The notes beneath the pieces were generated by a model. It saw only the letters and a program-made list of their open reading frames with translations, was not told the DNA's origin and searched no databases. Of a stretch of 64,000 nt of DNA, positions 8,468-17,700 are shown one piece after another; position 1 is the stretch's first letter, and every line of letters begins with the position of its first letter. The position numbers and the translations under genes were made by a program. The DNA is taken from contig NZ_WTYV01000002.1 in assembly GCF_009827655.1 (NCBI RefSeq), positions 657 to 64,656 of the forward strand. The letters run 5' to 3'. Source of the DNA: Alteraurantiacibacter buctensis. Lineage in GTDB: Bacteria; Pseudomonadota; Alphaproteobacteria; Sphingomonadales; Sphingomonadaceae.

Positions 8468-9385
8468 TTACAGCGAATTCAGCGGTAGCTTGAGGTAGCT
8501 GACGCCGTTGTCCTCGGGCTCCGGCATTCGCCCGCCGCGGATGTTGACCTGGATCGAAGGCAGGATCAGCCTCGGCATCCCCAGCGTGGCATCGCGCGCC
8601 TCGCGCATGGTCACGAAAGCGTCCTCGTCCACCCCTTCGTGGATATGGACATTGCCCGTGCGCTGGTCACCCACGGTGGTTTCCCACACGAAGACGTCGC
8701 GGTTGGGGGCCTTGTAATCATGGCACAGGAACAGCCGCGTCTGCACCGGCAGCCCCATCAGACGGCGGACAGAGCGGTAGAGCACGCGCGCGTCGCCGCC
8801 GGGAAAGTCGGCCCGGGCGGTGCCGTAATCGGGCATGAACAGGGTATCGCCGATGAAGGCGGCATCACCGATTACATAGGCCATGTCCGCCGGCGTGTGG
8901 CCGGGCACATGGAGGGCGATCGCCGGGATCGAACCGAGCATGAAGGTGTCGCCATCGTCGAACAGCCGGCCGAACTGCGATCCGTCGCGGGCAAAGCGGG
9001 TGCCTTCGTTGAACACCTTGCCGAACACCTGTTGCACGGAGACGATGTGGCGGCCGATGGCCAGTGTGCCGCCAAGCTGTTCCTGCAGATAGGGCGCGGC
9101 AGAGAGGTGGTCGGCATGCGCATGGGTTTCCAGCAGCCATTCGACCGCCAGCCCCGCCTCGCGCACATGGGCGATCACGGCATCGGCCGATGTGGTGGTG
9201 GTGCGGCCAGAGGCGGGATCGAAATCCAGCACGCTGTCGATGATCGCCGCCTTGCCGGTCGCCGGGTCGGACACGACATGGGTGGCGGTAAAGGTCGCCT
9301 CGTCAAAGAAGGTGCGGACCACGGGCTGCGCTGCTCCGGTGCGCTCGATAAGGGCACGGGCAGCGATGATCGCGGGATCGGACAC
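8468..9385 (-). CDS. persulfide dioxygenase-like metallo-beta-lactamase-fold protein (ETHE1/Blh type)
   Basis: 305 residues from GTG 9385, chosen because AAGGAGA lies about 8 nt upstream; a TTG 24 nt earlier is a poorer start. The MBL metal motif is THAHADH (H88, H90, D92, H93), with H163 in VPGHTPADM and D180 in the segment GDTLFMPDYGTARADFPGGD typical of ETHE1/Blh persulfide dioxygenases. The enzyme would convert glutathione persulfide plus O2 to sulfite and glutathione. Together with the downstream TauE/SafE exporter and the palindrome at 9412 it makes a persulfide-detoxification transcription unit. Confidence 0.93.
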   Translation of the reverse strand: MSDPAIIAARALIERTGAAQPVVRTFFDEATFTATHVVSDPATGKAAIIDSVLDFDPASGRTTTTSADAVIAHVREAGLAVEWLLETHAHADHLSAAPYLQEQLGGTLAIGRHIVSVQQVFGKVFNEGTRFARDGSQFGRLFDDGDTFMLGSIPAIALHVPGHTPADMAYVIGDAAFIGDTLFMPDYGTARADFPGGDARVLYRSVRRLMGLPVQTRLFLCHDYKAPNRDVFVWETTVGDQRTGNVHIHEGVDEDAFVTMREARDATLGMPRLILPSIQVNIRGGRMPEPEDNGVSYLKLPLNSL

Positions 9386-9411
9386 GACGGCTCTCCTTAA
9401 ATGCGTCAAAG

Positions 9412-9421
9412 CTAATATTAG
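9412..9421. promoter_or_regulatory. putative ArsR/BigR operator upstream of persulfide dioxygenase
   Basis: Perfect palindrome CTAATATTAG, identical to the one at 4847-4856. It sits 26 bp upstream of the GTG at 9385, where a bound repressor would block the promoter. The surrounding 40 bp are AT-rich. Confidence 0.6.
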
Positions 9422-9453
9422 AAGACAACGCTATAAAATCAAGGTCGTTCCCG

Positions 9454-9573
9454 TCAGCCGTTCAGCCACCAGCGGATCACCATGGCCACCAGGCCCAGCA
9501 CGGCCACGCTGGTAGCCCAGATGCCGGCCATCCACGCCAGTCGCACCAGAAGCGGGCGATTTTCGGGCGCCAT
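9454..9573 (-). CDS. DUF2474-type small bd-oxidase subunit (CydX-like)
   Basis: A 39-residue protein with one transmembrane helix (about 16-34), beginning MAPENRPLLVRLAWMAGIW and ending RWWLNG. Its ATG shares one base with the cydB stop (TGATG), the classical place for the small CydX/CydS/DUF2474 subunit of bd-type oxidases. It probably stabilises the haem sites of CydA. It is short enough to be missed by automatic gene callers. Confidence 0.85.
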   Translation of the reverse strand: MAPENRPLLVRLAWMAGIWATSVAVLGLVAMVIRWWLNG

Positions 9574-10577
9574 CAGTGATAGCCGTGGGTGCCCACCTTG
9601 CCGCGGAAAATCCAGTAGGCCCAGGCGGTATAGGCCAGGATCAGCGGCAGGGTCAGCGCCACGCCCACCAGCATGAACACCTGGCTGCGCTCCGGTGCGG
9701 CGGTGTCCCAGATGGTCAAGGCGTCAGGCACGGCATAGGGCCAGATGGTGATGCCGATGCCCAGCGTGCCGGCAAGGAACAGGCCCAGCGACAGGAAAAA
9801 GGGCCGCGCCTCGCGCTGGCGGCGGGCAAGGTCGCCCAGCAGCACGCCGGCCAGGATCGCGGTGAGCACCGGCACCGGTGCGGCCAAGGCCAGGTCGGGC
9901 AGGGCCAGCCAGCGGGTCCGATAGTCAGGGTCCAGCGCCAGGTTGGCCAGGCTTACCGCCCCCATCAGCACCAGCGTGGTCACGGCGGCGATCAGGGCCA
10001 GCCGCCGGGCACGCTGCTGGCAGCTCCCTTCCGTCTTCCAGATCAGCCAGGTGGAGCCGAGCAGGGCATAGCCCGCCACCGTGCCGAGGCCGGTGAGCAG
10101 CGTGTAGGGCGTGAGCCAGTCCCACCAGGAACCGGCATAGGCCCGGTCTGCCACTTCGATCCCCTGCAGCATCGCGCCCAGCACCATGCCCTGGGCCAGG
10201 GCCGCCACCAGCGAGCCGGCAAAGAAGGCCCGGTCCCAGAAGGCGCGGTGGCGCGGGTCACGCCAGCGGAATTCGAACGCCACGCCGCGAAACACCAGTC
10301 CCAGAAGCATGGCGATGATCAGCGGATAGGTGGCGGGCAGGATCACCGCGTAAGCCAGCGGGAAGGCGGCAAACAGCCCGCCGCCGCCCAGCACCAGCCA
10401 GGTCTCGTTGCCGTCCCACACCGGGGCGATGGAGTTCATCGCCTGATCGCGTTCCTCGCCCACGGCAAAGCGGGGAAACAGGATACCGATGCCCAGATCA
10501 AAGCCATCCATCACCACATAGGCGAACACGGCAAAGCCGATGATGCCCGCCCAGATCACGGTAAGGTCGATGTTCAC
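9573..10577 (-). CDS. cydB: cytochrome bd-type (cyanide-insensitive) quinol oxidase subunit II
   Basis: 334 residues with about eight to nine transmembrane helices. The N-terminal half has the family signature YVVMDGFDLGIGILFP (about 21-36) and WDGNETWLVLGGGGLFAAFP (about 54-73). It overlaps cydA by 4 nt and is followed immediately by the DUF2474 gene. CydB packs against CydA in the inner membrane; the pair reduces O2 to water from quinol. Length fits the CIO/CydB2 subfamily. Confidence 0.95.
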   Translation of the reverse strand: MNIDLTVIWAGIIGFAVFAYVVMDGFDLGIGILFPRFAVGEERDQAMNSIAPVWDGNETWLVLGGGGLFAAFPLAYAVILPATYPLIIAMLLGLVFRGVAFEFRWRDPRHRAFWDRAFFAGSLVAALAQGMVLGAMLQGIEVADRAYAGSWWDWLTPYTLLTGLGTVAGYALLGSTWLIWKTEGSCQQRARRLALIAAVTTLVLMGAVSLANLALDPDYRTRWLALPDLALAAPVPVLTAILAGVLLGDLARRQREARPFFLSLGLFLAGTLGIGITIWPYAVPDALTIWDTAAPERSQVFMLVGVALTLPLILAYTAWAYWIFRGKVGTHGYH

Positions 10578-12022
10578 GGCCGGTCCTCCGTCTGGGTATC
10601 GCCCGGCAGGGGCTCGCCGCCCGGGTTCTGGGTCGGGCCCGGAGTGATGCCGGCGGTGCGGATCGGCCCCTGGTCAAGCACCGGATCGGCCGTTTCGTGC
10701 GGGTGGGGTGGTTGTGCCATCAGCCGCAGGACATACCAGGCACCCGTGCCGAAGACCGCACAATAGACCACGATGAAGGCCAGCAGGGATGCACCCACGG
10801 CAGGCGCATCCAGCGGGCTGGCGGCATCGGCGGTGCGCAGCAGGCCATAGATCACCCACGGCTGGCGGCCCACCTCGGTGGTCACCCATCCGGCAATCAC
10901 CGCCACGAAGCCCGATGGACCCATCACCAGCGCCGCCCGGTGCAGCCACGGCCAGTGGTACAGCCGGCCCCGCGCGCGGGCCAGCAGGCTCCACAGCCCC
11001 AGGCCAAGCATGGCAAAGCCGATGCCCACCATCACCCGGAAAGCCCAGAACACCACTGGCACCGGCGGGCGATCCTCCGGGACGATCGTATCCAGGCCCG
11101 CCAGCGGGGCATCGGGATCGTGCTTCAGGATCAGGCTGGATGCCTTGGGGATCTCGATCGCATAGCGGACCCGCTGCTCCTCGTCGCTGGGCAGGCCGAA
11201 CAGGATCAGCGGCGCCCCGTCGGGGTGGCTGGTATAATGCCCCTCCATCGCCATCACCTTGGCCGGCTGGTGCTCCAGCGTGTTGAGACCATGCATGTCA
11301 CCGGCGAAGATCTGCACCGGGGCCACCAGCGCGGCCATCCACATGGCCATGGAGAACATCTTGCGGGCATGGCCATTGTCCCGGTCGCGCAGCAGGTGCC
11401 AGGCACCCACGCCGCCCACGGCCAACGCGGTGGTGAGGTAGGCGGCAATCACCGTGTGGACCAGGCGATAGGGAAAGCTGGGGTTGAACACGATGGCCCA
11501 CCAGCTCTCGCCCGGCAGGAACTGGCCATTGGCCCCGATCTCGTAACCGGTGGGTGTCTGCATCCAACTGTTCACGCTGAGGATCCAGAAGGCCGAGATG
11601 AAGGTACCCAGGGCCACCATCAGCGTGGCGGCAAAGTGCAGCCGCGGCCCCACCTTGTTCATGCCAAACAGCATCACGCCCAGGAAGCCGGCTTCCAGGA
11701 AGAAGGCCGTCAGCACCTCGTAGGCCATCAGCGGGCCGATCACCGGCCCGGCCTTGTCGGAGAATACCGCCCAGTTGGTGCCGAACTGGTAGGACATGAC
11801 GATGCCCGAGACCACGCCCATGGCAAAGGCCACGGCGAAGATCTTCAGCCAGTAGCGGAAAAGGTCGAGATAGATCGCCTTGCCGGTCCTCAGCCACAGG
11901 CCTTCCAGCACTGCCAGGTAGCTGGCCAGGCCGATGGAGAAAGCCGGGAAGATGAAGTGGAAGCTTACCGTGAAGGCAAACTGGAGGCGCGCGAGCAGCA
12001 GGGCATCGGCATTCTCAAACAT
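10574..12022 (-). CDS. cydA: cytochrome bd-type (cyanide-insensitive) quinol oxidase subunit I
   Basis: 482 residues. TM1 starts RLQFAFTVSFHFIFPAFSIG and holds the haem b595-ligand histidine. The segment EVGRQPWVIYGLLRTADA near 390-407 is characteristic of the short-Q-loop, cyanide-insensitive (CioA) branch. Helices and the periplasmic Q-loop are complete. Sulfide poisons haem-copper oxidases but not bd oxidases, so placement beside SQR and persulfide dioxygenase makes physiological sense: quinol made by SQR can still be oxidised. A degenerate copy of the island palindrome lies 9 nt upstream of the start. Confidence 0.95.
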   Translation of the reverse strand: MFENADALLLARLQFAFTVSFHFIFPAFSIGLASYLAVLEGLWLRTGKAIYLDLFRYWLKIFAVAFAMGVVSGIVMSYQFGTNWAVFSDKAGPVIGPLMAYEVLTAFFLEAGFLGVMLFGMNKVGPRLHFAATLMVALGTFISAFWILSVNSWMQTPTGYEIGANGQFLPGESWWAIVFNPSFPYRLVHTVIAAYLTTALAVGGVGAWHLLRDRDNGHARKMFSMAMWMAALVAPVQIFAGDMHGLNTLEHQPAKVMAMEGHYTSHPDGAPLILFGLPSDEEQRVRYAIEIPKASSLILKHDPDAPLAGLDTIVPEDRPPVPVVFWAFRVMVGIGFAMLGLGLWSLLARARGRLYHWPWLHRAALVMGPSGFVAVIAGWVTTEVGRQPWVIYGLLRTADAASPLDAPAVGASLLAFIVVYCAVFGTGAWYVLRLMAQPPHPHETADPVLDQGPIRTAGITPGPTQNPGGEPLPGDTQTEDRP

Positions 12023-12030
12023 GAGAACTC

Positions 12031-12041
12031 TCTAATATAGA
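12031..12041. promoter_or_regulatory. degenerate operator-like palindrome upstream of cydA
   Basis: TCTAATATAGA has inverted arms TCTA/TAGA and resembles the two perfect CTAATATTAG sites upstream of the rhodanese/SQR and persulfide dioxygenase genes. It starts 9 nt before the cydA ATG, close enough to affect transcription or translation start. Weaker than the other two because the symmetry is broken by one base. Confidence 0.4.
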
Positions 12042-12355
12042 TTCGCCATAGCGACAAGGCGGTTCCGGGCCCTGGCCATGGGAACCTTGCGGGCAAGGCC
12101 GACATTGCAAGCAGGATGAGACACCACGGAGCCTTCCTGCGATGACCGGCGATCTTGCCGCTCTGGAACGCGAACTGCCCGATCTGGGCGCACGCGGTCG
12201 GGCCTTGCTGGAAGCGGCGGAAAAGTCCGCGCCGGAACTTGGCCCCGTCGGACGAAATTACCGTGCGGACGTATTCCGACGAGAAGGTTTCTCCCATTTC
12301 CCCGAAGCTATCGAAATAGAGCTCGGTCATCGCTGTCGCGATTAAAGGTGCCCAC
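12042..12355. other. intergenic stretch without a convincing gene
   Basis: No frame in these roughly 310 bases shows a recognisable protein on either strand. A rightward frame of 67 codons (ATG 12142 to 12345) is open but lacks a ribosome-binding site, and its translation matches no family I know. A leftward frame also runs through. The stretch is likely decayed sequence belonging with the MFS remnant that follows. Confidence 0.4.
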
Positions 12356-12638
12356 GTGGCGGGAATGCTCCACGCTGCCGAAGGCCGAGTCATAGACATG
12401 GTTGGGCAGTACCTTCATGGGCGGTGCGGCTGGCTCGGCGGGGGCCACTCTTGCCTGGAACACCGGCGGCTGGATTGCAGTCGTCGCCTTCGGTGCCGCC
12501 GTTTCTGCCCTCGGCTTGCTGATTCAGGTCGCCGGGCGCAGGTTCGCCGATCGAGTGGCAGACGGAAGTTCGCCTGAGTCCGCGCCTCGTTCACCACCAC
12601 GTCAGCCAGACCGCCGCCTTCGCGATTGGCAGCCCTGA
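12356..12638 (+). pseudogene. C-terminal remnant of an MFS transporter, frameshifted
   Basis: The frame from 12402 encodes about 45 residues reading like the last two helices of a DHA-type MFS transporter (GSTFMGGAAGSAGATLAWNT, then GGWIAVVAFGAAVSALG). The preceding piece in another frame, EGRVIDMVG, resembles the normal lead-in to that motif, so a frameshift near 12405-12412 is likely. No N-terminal transporter sequence is found upstream, and a stop codon closes the frame just before 12402. The stretch after the helices continues as low-complexity Arg/Pro-rich translation. Confidence 0.45.
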
Positions 12639-12665
12639 GAGTTTTGCCACTCGGCAGCTTTGGGC

Positions 12666-12678
12666 GGGGGGGGGGGGG
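12666..12678. repeat. 13-base G homopolymer
   Basis: An uninterrupted run of thirteen G in the intergenic gap about 100 bp past the stop of the LuxR-like gene. Such tracts are slippage-prone and also error-prone to sequence. No gene overlaps it; the flanks (12639-12776) show no feature. Confidence 0.9.
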
Positions 12679-12776
12679 AGCTTCATAGCCTGATGCATGC
12701 TCCGATCGGCGCGCACTACGTCAATCGGAGGCGAGTTGCCGTTGGACTGACAACACCGCGACCCGCTTCGCGATGC

Positions 12777-14648
12777 TTATTTCGCTGCCAAAACTTCAAG
12801 ATGACCGGCAATCAGGTCCGGGCTGCTCGATGTCATGAATCTCCCCCCGCCTTCGACGCAGAGTATCGGAGTGCGGGGCAGGACCTGCCGCCAGTAGCGC
12901 TCCACTTCCGCGAAGCTGTTATGGATGTCCTTGTCGCCCTGCAGGACAACCCAGTCATCGACATCAAGCGGCGCAAGCCGGTCGAGACCCAGCGAGATCA
13001 CGTGCTCCTCGATAATTCCCCCGGCCAGATTGCCGGTGGACATGGGGCGCAGGGCGCGGAAGCGGTCGCGGATGAACTGCGGATCATCGCACAGCGCGGT
13101 ATCCTCAGGGCTTTCCTTGACGATTGCCCGCGTCAGTTGCTCCACCCGTGGCATGGTGAATTGCGTGCAGATCATGCGGAAGAACAACTCTATCAGGCGC
13201 GGGCGGCGCATGTAGGTTTCCTTGATCATGCCAACCAGGCCCACGCGCCTGCCATCGGGTGTGGTCTGGGGGGACGGGGAGACCAGCACCACCGGACCCA
13301 CCCGGTCAGGCACCGCCTGCTTCAGGGCATGGACAAACTGCGCGCCACACTTGGCGATGATGGCAACCCGCGGGATGCGGCAGGCGTCGAGAATCTGCAG
13401 CGTATCTGCGATGGCCTGGCCAAAGGGATCCTCGCGGCTTGACCGGCCTAGGTGCGTCGCCCCGAAGCCCGGCCGGTCGATCGCGATCGGTCGCCAGCCT
13501 CGCTTCTGCAGTTCCACCAGCAGCGGACGGGGCACCGCGCGACAGGACCAGTTGCTGTGGACGACCAGCACCGGCTTGCCCGAAGCGGGGCCATAGTCGC
13601 TCCACCCGATCAGCTCCATCGTCTGCGGGCGCATGGCAAAGCGGGTCGGTTCGATCGCGGCCGCCAGGAAGCCGGGGGCACCGTCGATCGAGCGGGCGAA
13701 CAGCCGCAACGCCTTCACCTCCACGATCAGCCGCGCCAGCTCGGTCGCGCTCTGCACGCCGAAATTGGCGTAGAGCAGCTCCAGTTCCTTCTTGATCACC
13801 GCCAGGCCGCAGCCGACAGCGTGGGCCACCTCCTCGCGCGAGCGACCGCTCGATACCAGCAGCGCCACTTTGGCCTGGCGCGGGGTGATCCGCAGCATGT
13901 CGGCCAGCAGGGCTTCTTCATCGAACTCGCCAGGCATGATGCCGAAGGCTGCGGAGACGATCACCCGCACCACCGCCGGCGTGTTGGGCAAGGCCATGCG
14001 CCGGGCCACGTCGGCCATGGTTTGGCGGGCCGTCGTATAGCCGATCCCGAGATGCCGCGCAGCTTCGCGCACGCTGCCGATGCGCACCACGGCGACCACT
14101 ACACGCTGTTGCAGGTCGCTGAGGCCGAAACCCGCAGCTGCCATTTCCAGCGGCTCGGCCGCCCCGCCAGCCACCAGAACCAGCCGTCCTCCCGGTGCCT
14201 GCTGGCAGGCCTCACGAATGCGTGACGGCAGGTTCCAGCCCGACGTTTCCTCTATCGGGGCCCACAGGGCAAAGGCCAGCCGGTCGGTTGCAGTGGCAAG
14301 ACACAGGAGCCGGCCATTGCTGCTGCGCACCTGGGCCTCGGCCAGCAGTTCGTCGAAACTGGCAGGACGCGGCACCCATTCGGGCTCGCCTAGGTCGACC
14401 GCATGGCCCTGGCCGTCGAACATGGCAAAGCCCAGGAACCCGTCTGTGGGGATTGCCGCTGTTGCGCGGACATTGTGCTGCTCCTCGCGCCGCACTTCCT
14501 CCTCGAACGCGTCGGGATCGGCCAGGAGTGCCTCGAGCAGCTCCTCCGGCCGGTCAATCATGCGCTGGAAGTTGGACGAGAACTTGTCTTCGCGAACCAA
14601 GTGCTGGTTCCCTTCGTGTGATCCGCAGCTACAATCCCCCAACTCCAT
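12777..14648 (-). CDS. LuxR-like double-HTH regulator fused to a degenerate alpha/beta-hydrolase domain
   Basis: 623 residues from ATG 14648 (a TTG 12 nt earlier is possible). An N-terminal region of about 170 residues is unassigned. Two LuxR/GerE-like helix-turn-helix blocks follow: about 174-235 (SVREAARHLGIGYTTARQTM) and 250-310 (LRITPRQAKVALLVSSGRSR). Residues about 335-623 have the alpha/beta-hydrolase fold. The nucleophile elbow reads AIIAKCGAQ, with Cys434 in place of Ser, and the usual late His is Arg603 (GGGRFM); an Asp in LQGDKD remains. Catalysis is therefore doubtful and ligand sensing more likely. It is divergent from the large autotransporter gene, a natural target. Confidence 0.8.
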   Translation of the reverse strand: MELGDCSCGSHEGNQHLVREDKFSSNFQRMIDRPEELLEALLADPDAFEEEVRREEQHNVRATAAIPTDGFLGFAMFDGQGHAVDLGEPEWVPRPASFDELLAEAQVRSSNGRLLCLATATDRLAFALWAPIEETSGWNLPSRIREACQQAPGGRLVLVAGGAAEPLEMAAAGFGLSDLQQRVVVAVVRIGSVREAARHLGIGYTTARQTMADVARRMALPNTPAVVRVIVSAAFGIMPGEFDEEALLADMLRITPRQAKVALLVSSGRSREEVAHAVGCGLAVIKKELELLYANFGVQSATELARLIVEVKALRLFARSIDGAPGFLAAAIEPTRFAMRPQTMELIGWSDYGPASGKPVLVVHSNWSCRAVPRPLLVELQKRGWRPIAIDRPGFGATHLGRSSREDPFGQAIADTLQILDACRIPRVAIIAKCGAQFVHALKQAVPDRVGPVVLVSPSPQTTPDGRRVGLVGMIKETYMRRPRLIELFFRMICTQFTMPRVEQLTRAIVKESPEDTALCDDPQFIRDRFRALRPMSTGNLAGGIIEEHVISLGLDRLAPLDVDDWVVLQGDKDIHNSFAEVERYWRQVLPRTPILCVEGGGRFMTSSSPDLIAGHLEVLAAK

Positions 14649-14751
14649 CCGCACAAACAAGGGTGAATTTTTACAACACCCTACAAAAGGCTATCCTTAA
14701 GTTTCTCCCGCTGTGCGCATTTACGGCCACTTGCACTTGGGGGATCTCTAT
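14649..14751. promoter_or_regulatory. divergent promoter between LuxR-hydrolase regulator and autotransporter
   Basis: An AT-rich 103-bp gap. It holds an inverted repeat GGGTG (14661-14665) and CACCC (14677-14681) flanking a T/A-rich centre, close to the regulator start. A GGGGGATC sequence about 6 nt upstream of ATG 14752 serves the autotransporter and decides its start over the in-frame ATG at 14713. Which protein binds the inverted repeat is unknown. Confidence 0.45.
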
Positions 14752-17700
14752 ATGACCGTTGCCGTTTCGTCTGCTGCCCGCCTGCGCGCATCTCTGACGC
14801 TGGGCGCTAGTCTGGCCGCGCTGGCGCTTGCCCAGAATGCCCAGGCCCAATCCGCCTGTCCGGGGGTGGTCCAGGGCAACGTCTGTCTGGTGACGGTCGA
14901 AGGCAGCAGCGGCGCGGTTGACGCCGCCAACAACCCCGTCTTCATCTTGACCAACAACGGCACCATCACCGGCGGCCCCGCCGTTTCTCAAGGCGGCTCC
15001 TCCACCCTGGTGGTGCTGAACAATGGCACCATCACCGCCACCAACGGCACGGCCATTTCCGGCGCCTATCGCCTGTCCAGCTATGTCGACAACAAGGGCA
15101 CCATCAACGGCAACGTCGTGGTGGCGGACCCCCCGCAGCCAAACGTGTTCACCTTCGGCTTCATCACCTTCATCAGCAACACTGGCAGCGTGGTGAACGG
15201 CGACGTGACGCTGGCCAGCAACGGGTTCACCCGCGCCAATTTCATCCAGCGCGGGGCGGACGACGGCGTAACCGGCACGATCAGCGCGGGCCAGGGGCTG
15301 GATATCTACACCCGCAGCTACACCACGTCGCAGAGCCTGGCCCTGGCTCAGGCACTTCCTGCCACCTTCGAGATCGCCGGTTACGAGGCGCTGGGCACCG
15401 ATACCACGCTGACGCTGACTGGGCAGAGCGGCACCATCAGCCTGATGGGCGACGGCAACGTGGTCAATGAAGGCACGATCTCGCGCGGCCCCTCGAACGA
15501 GGCGATCGGCTATTATGGCACCACGGTGAACGTGATCCGCCGGCCGCAAATTCCGCTGGGCCAGCCGGGCAGCTTCCTGGCGGTATTTTACGGCCCGGGC
15601 CTGAACAGCTTTACCAACAACGGCACGGTCAACGGCGATATCAACAACCTGGGCACGGCCAGCTTCATCAACAACGGCACCATCAGCATGACCTCGACCA
15701 CCAACGGCATGGTGATCGCGGGCAAGACCGATGCCGCCTTCACGTTCGTCAACTCGGGCACGATCGCCATGAGCGACGACGGGGCGCGCCCGGCGGGCCT
15801 TTCCGTGGTGCGCGAGTTCGATGGCGGCGTTGACGCCGGCGTGCGCCTGCGTTCAGCGGTGTTCACCACGCAGACGGCGGATGTTTCCATCACCAACAGC
15901 GGCCAGATCACAGGCGGCGTGGACGCGCGCTTTGCTGCCGATGATCTGACCTTCACCAATAGCGGCCTGATCGCCGGCCATGTTTCCAGCACTGCGGGCT
16001 ATATCCCCGGGGTCTACATCAACGCGGGCCAGCTTGGCATCCATGTGGGCGACGAGAGCCACTATGACGGTGCCTCTGCCACCGTGGTCAACACCGCCAC
16101 CGGCGAGATCCGCAATGGCCTGGTGCTCGATGCCTCCACGCTTGCCGCCAGCATCGACAACCGCGGCACGATCGGCATCGGCTACGCGGGCGATGCGATC
16201 CGGGTGGACCAGTTTCTCGATGCGGAAACGATCGACAACACCAGCTTCGACTTTGATAACAGCGGCACGATCAACGGCAATGTCGAACTAAACCTTGGCA
16301 CCACCACGGTCACCGTGCAGAACAGCGGCAACCTGAACGGCGCGGGCGCGCCGGTTGACCAGGACACCTTCCCCGACCTGATTTTCAACGGTGGCGGCAT
16401 CGCCCTGGCGGTGGAGAACGCCACCGTCGGTGACCAGACGGTCAGCTTCGTCAACAGCGGCACCATCGCCACCACCGCCAGGGCGCAGACCGGCGTGGTG
16501 ATCGAACTCGATTCTGATGACGACCGCGACAACATAGTCGACGTTTCCGGTGTCAGCGCCACGGTGAATGTCACCAACAGCGGCACGATCAGCGCCACCG
16601 GCGGGGCGACCATTGTGACCCGCCAGTTCGCCACCTTCCTTGAGGAAGGCCAGGTGCTGGTCAACCCGATGGCGGCGCTGGCGGTAGATGCCAGCGACAT
16701 CCCGGCCGAAGCGGTGATCACCATCGATAACCAGGCTGGCGGCGTGATCCGGGCCGGCGGCACGCCCAACGTGCTGACGCCCAACGGCTACTCCGCCGTG
16801 CCAAACGGGGTGGACGGTGCGCTGACGGTGGCAGTCTTCGCCTCGGGCAAGACGATCAACATCACCAATGCCGGCACCATCCAGGGAGGCGCGGGCAGCA
16901 ACTTCGGCGCCAACCTGGTATCGAACAACGTGGAACCGCGTGACGGCTATCTGGCGGGTGCCATCCACACCGAGGGGGACGAATACGGCTCCGATGACGA
17001 AACCGCCGTCTACATCGCCTCTCGCGATACGGTGACGAACACCGCAACCGGCACAATCATCGGCTCGATCGATCTGGGCGGCAACGATGATACCCTTGCC
17101 AACAACGGGTCGATCACTGGCGACATCTACCTGCGCGACGGAAACGACAGCGTCAGCAACTACGGCACGCTGACGGGCAACCTGTATCTTGGTTCCGGCG
17201 ACGACAGCTTCACGCAGGCCGTCTCCGCCGTGTTCAACGGCACGGCTGACGGACAGGACGGCAACGACACCTTCAACCTTGACCTGACAGGCGGCGGCAC
17301 CATCGACCAGTCGATTTATACCCGCCTGCTGAATTTCGAGGTGTTCAACCTCGTTGGCCAGGGCCAGGTGGATGTGGACCTTGGCGACGACGACGATGAC
17401 TTTGCCAACGACGGCGAACTGGAAGGCGACGTCAATCTGGGCAACGGGAGCAACAGCTTCGAAAACAGCGGCACCGTAGCCGGAAACGTTACCTCCGGCG
17501 ACGGCAGCGACGACATCGGCAACGATGGCACGGTGGACGGGTCGGTCGGCTTGGGCGAGGGTGACAACACCTTCGAAAATACCGGCACCGTAACGGGCGA
17601 CGTATCCGGCGGCGATGGCACGGACGACGTTGCCAACGAAGGTGAAGTCGGGGGCTCGGTCAACCTCGGCGGCGGGGATAACGCGCTGAACAACAGCGGC

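Noticed and set aside
12142..12345. 67-codon open frame after cydA
   Set aside because: No ribosome-binding site, no recognisable domain and surrounded by decayed sequence; reported only as part of an intergenic stretch.
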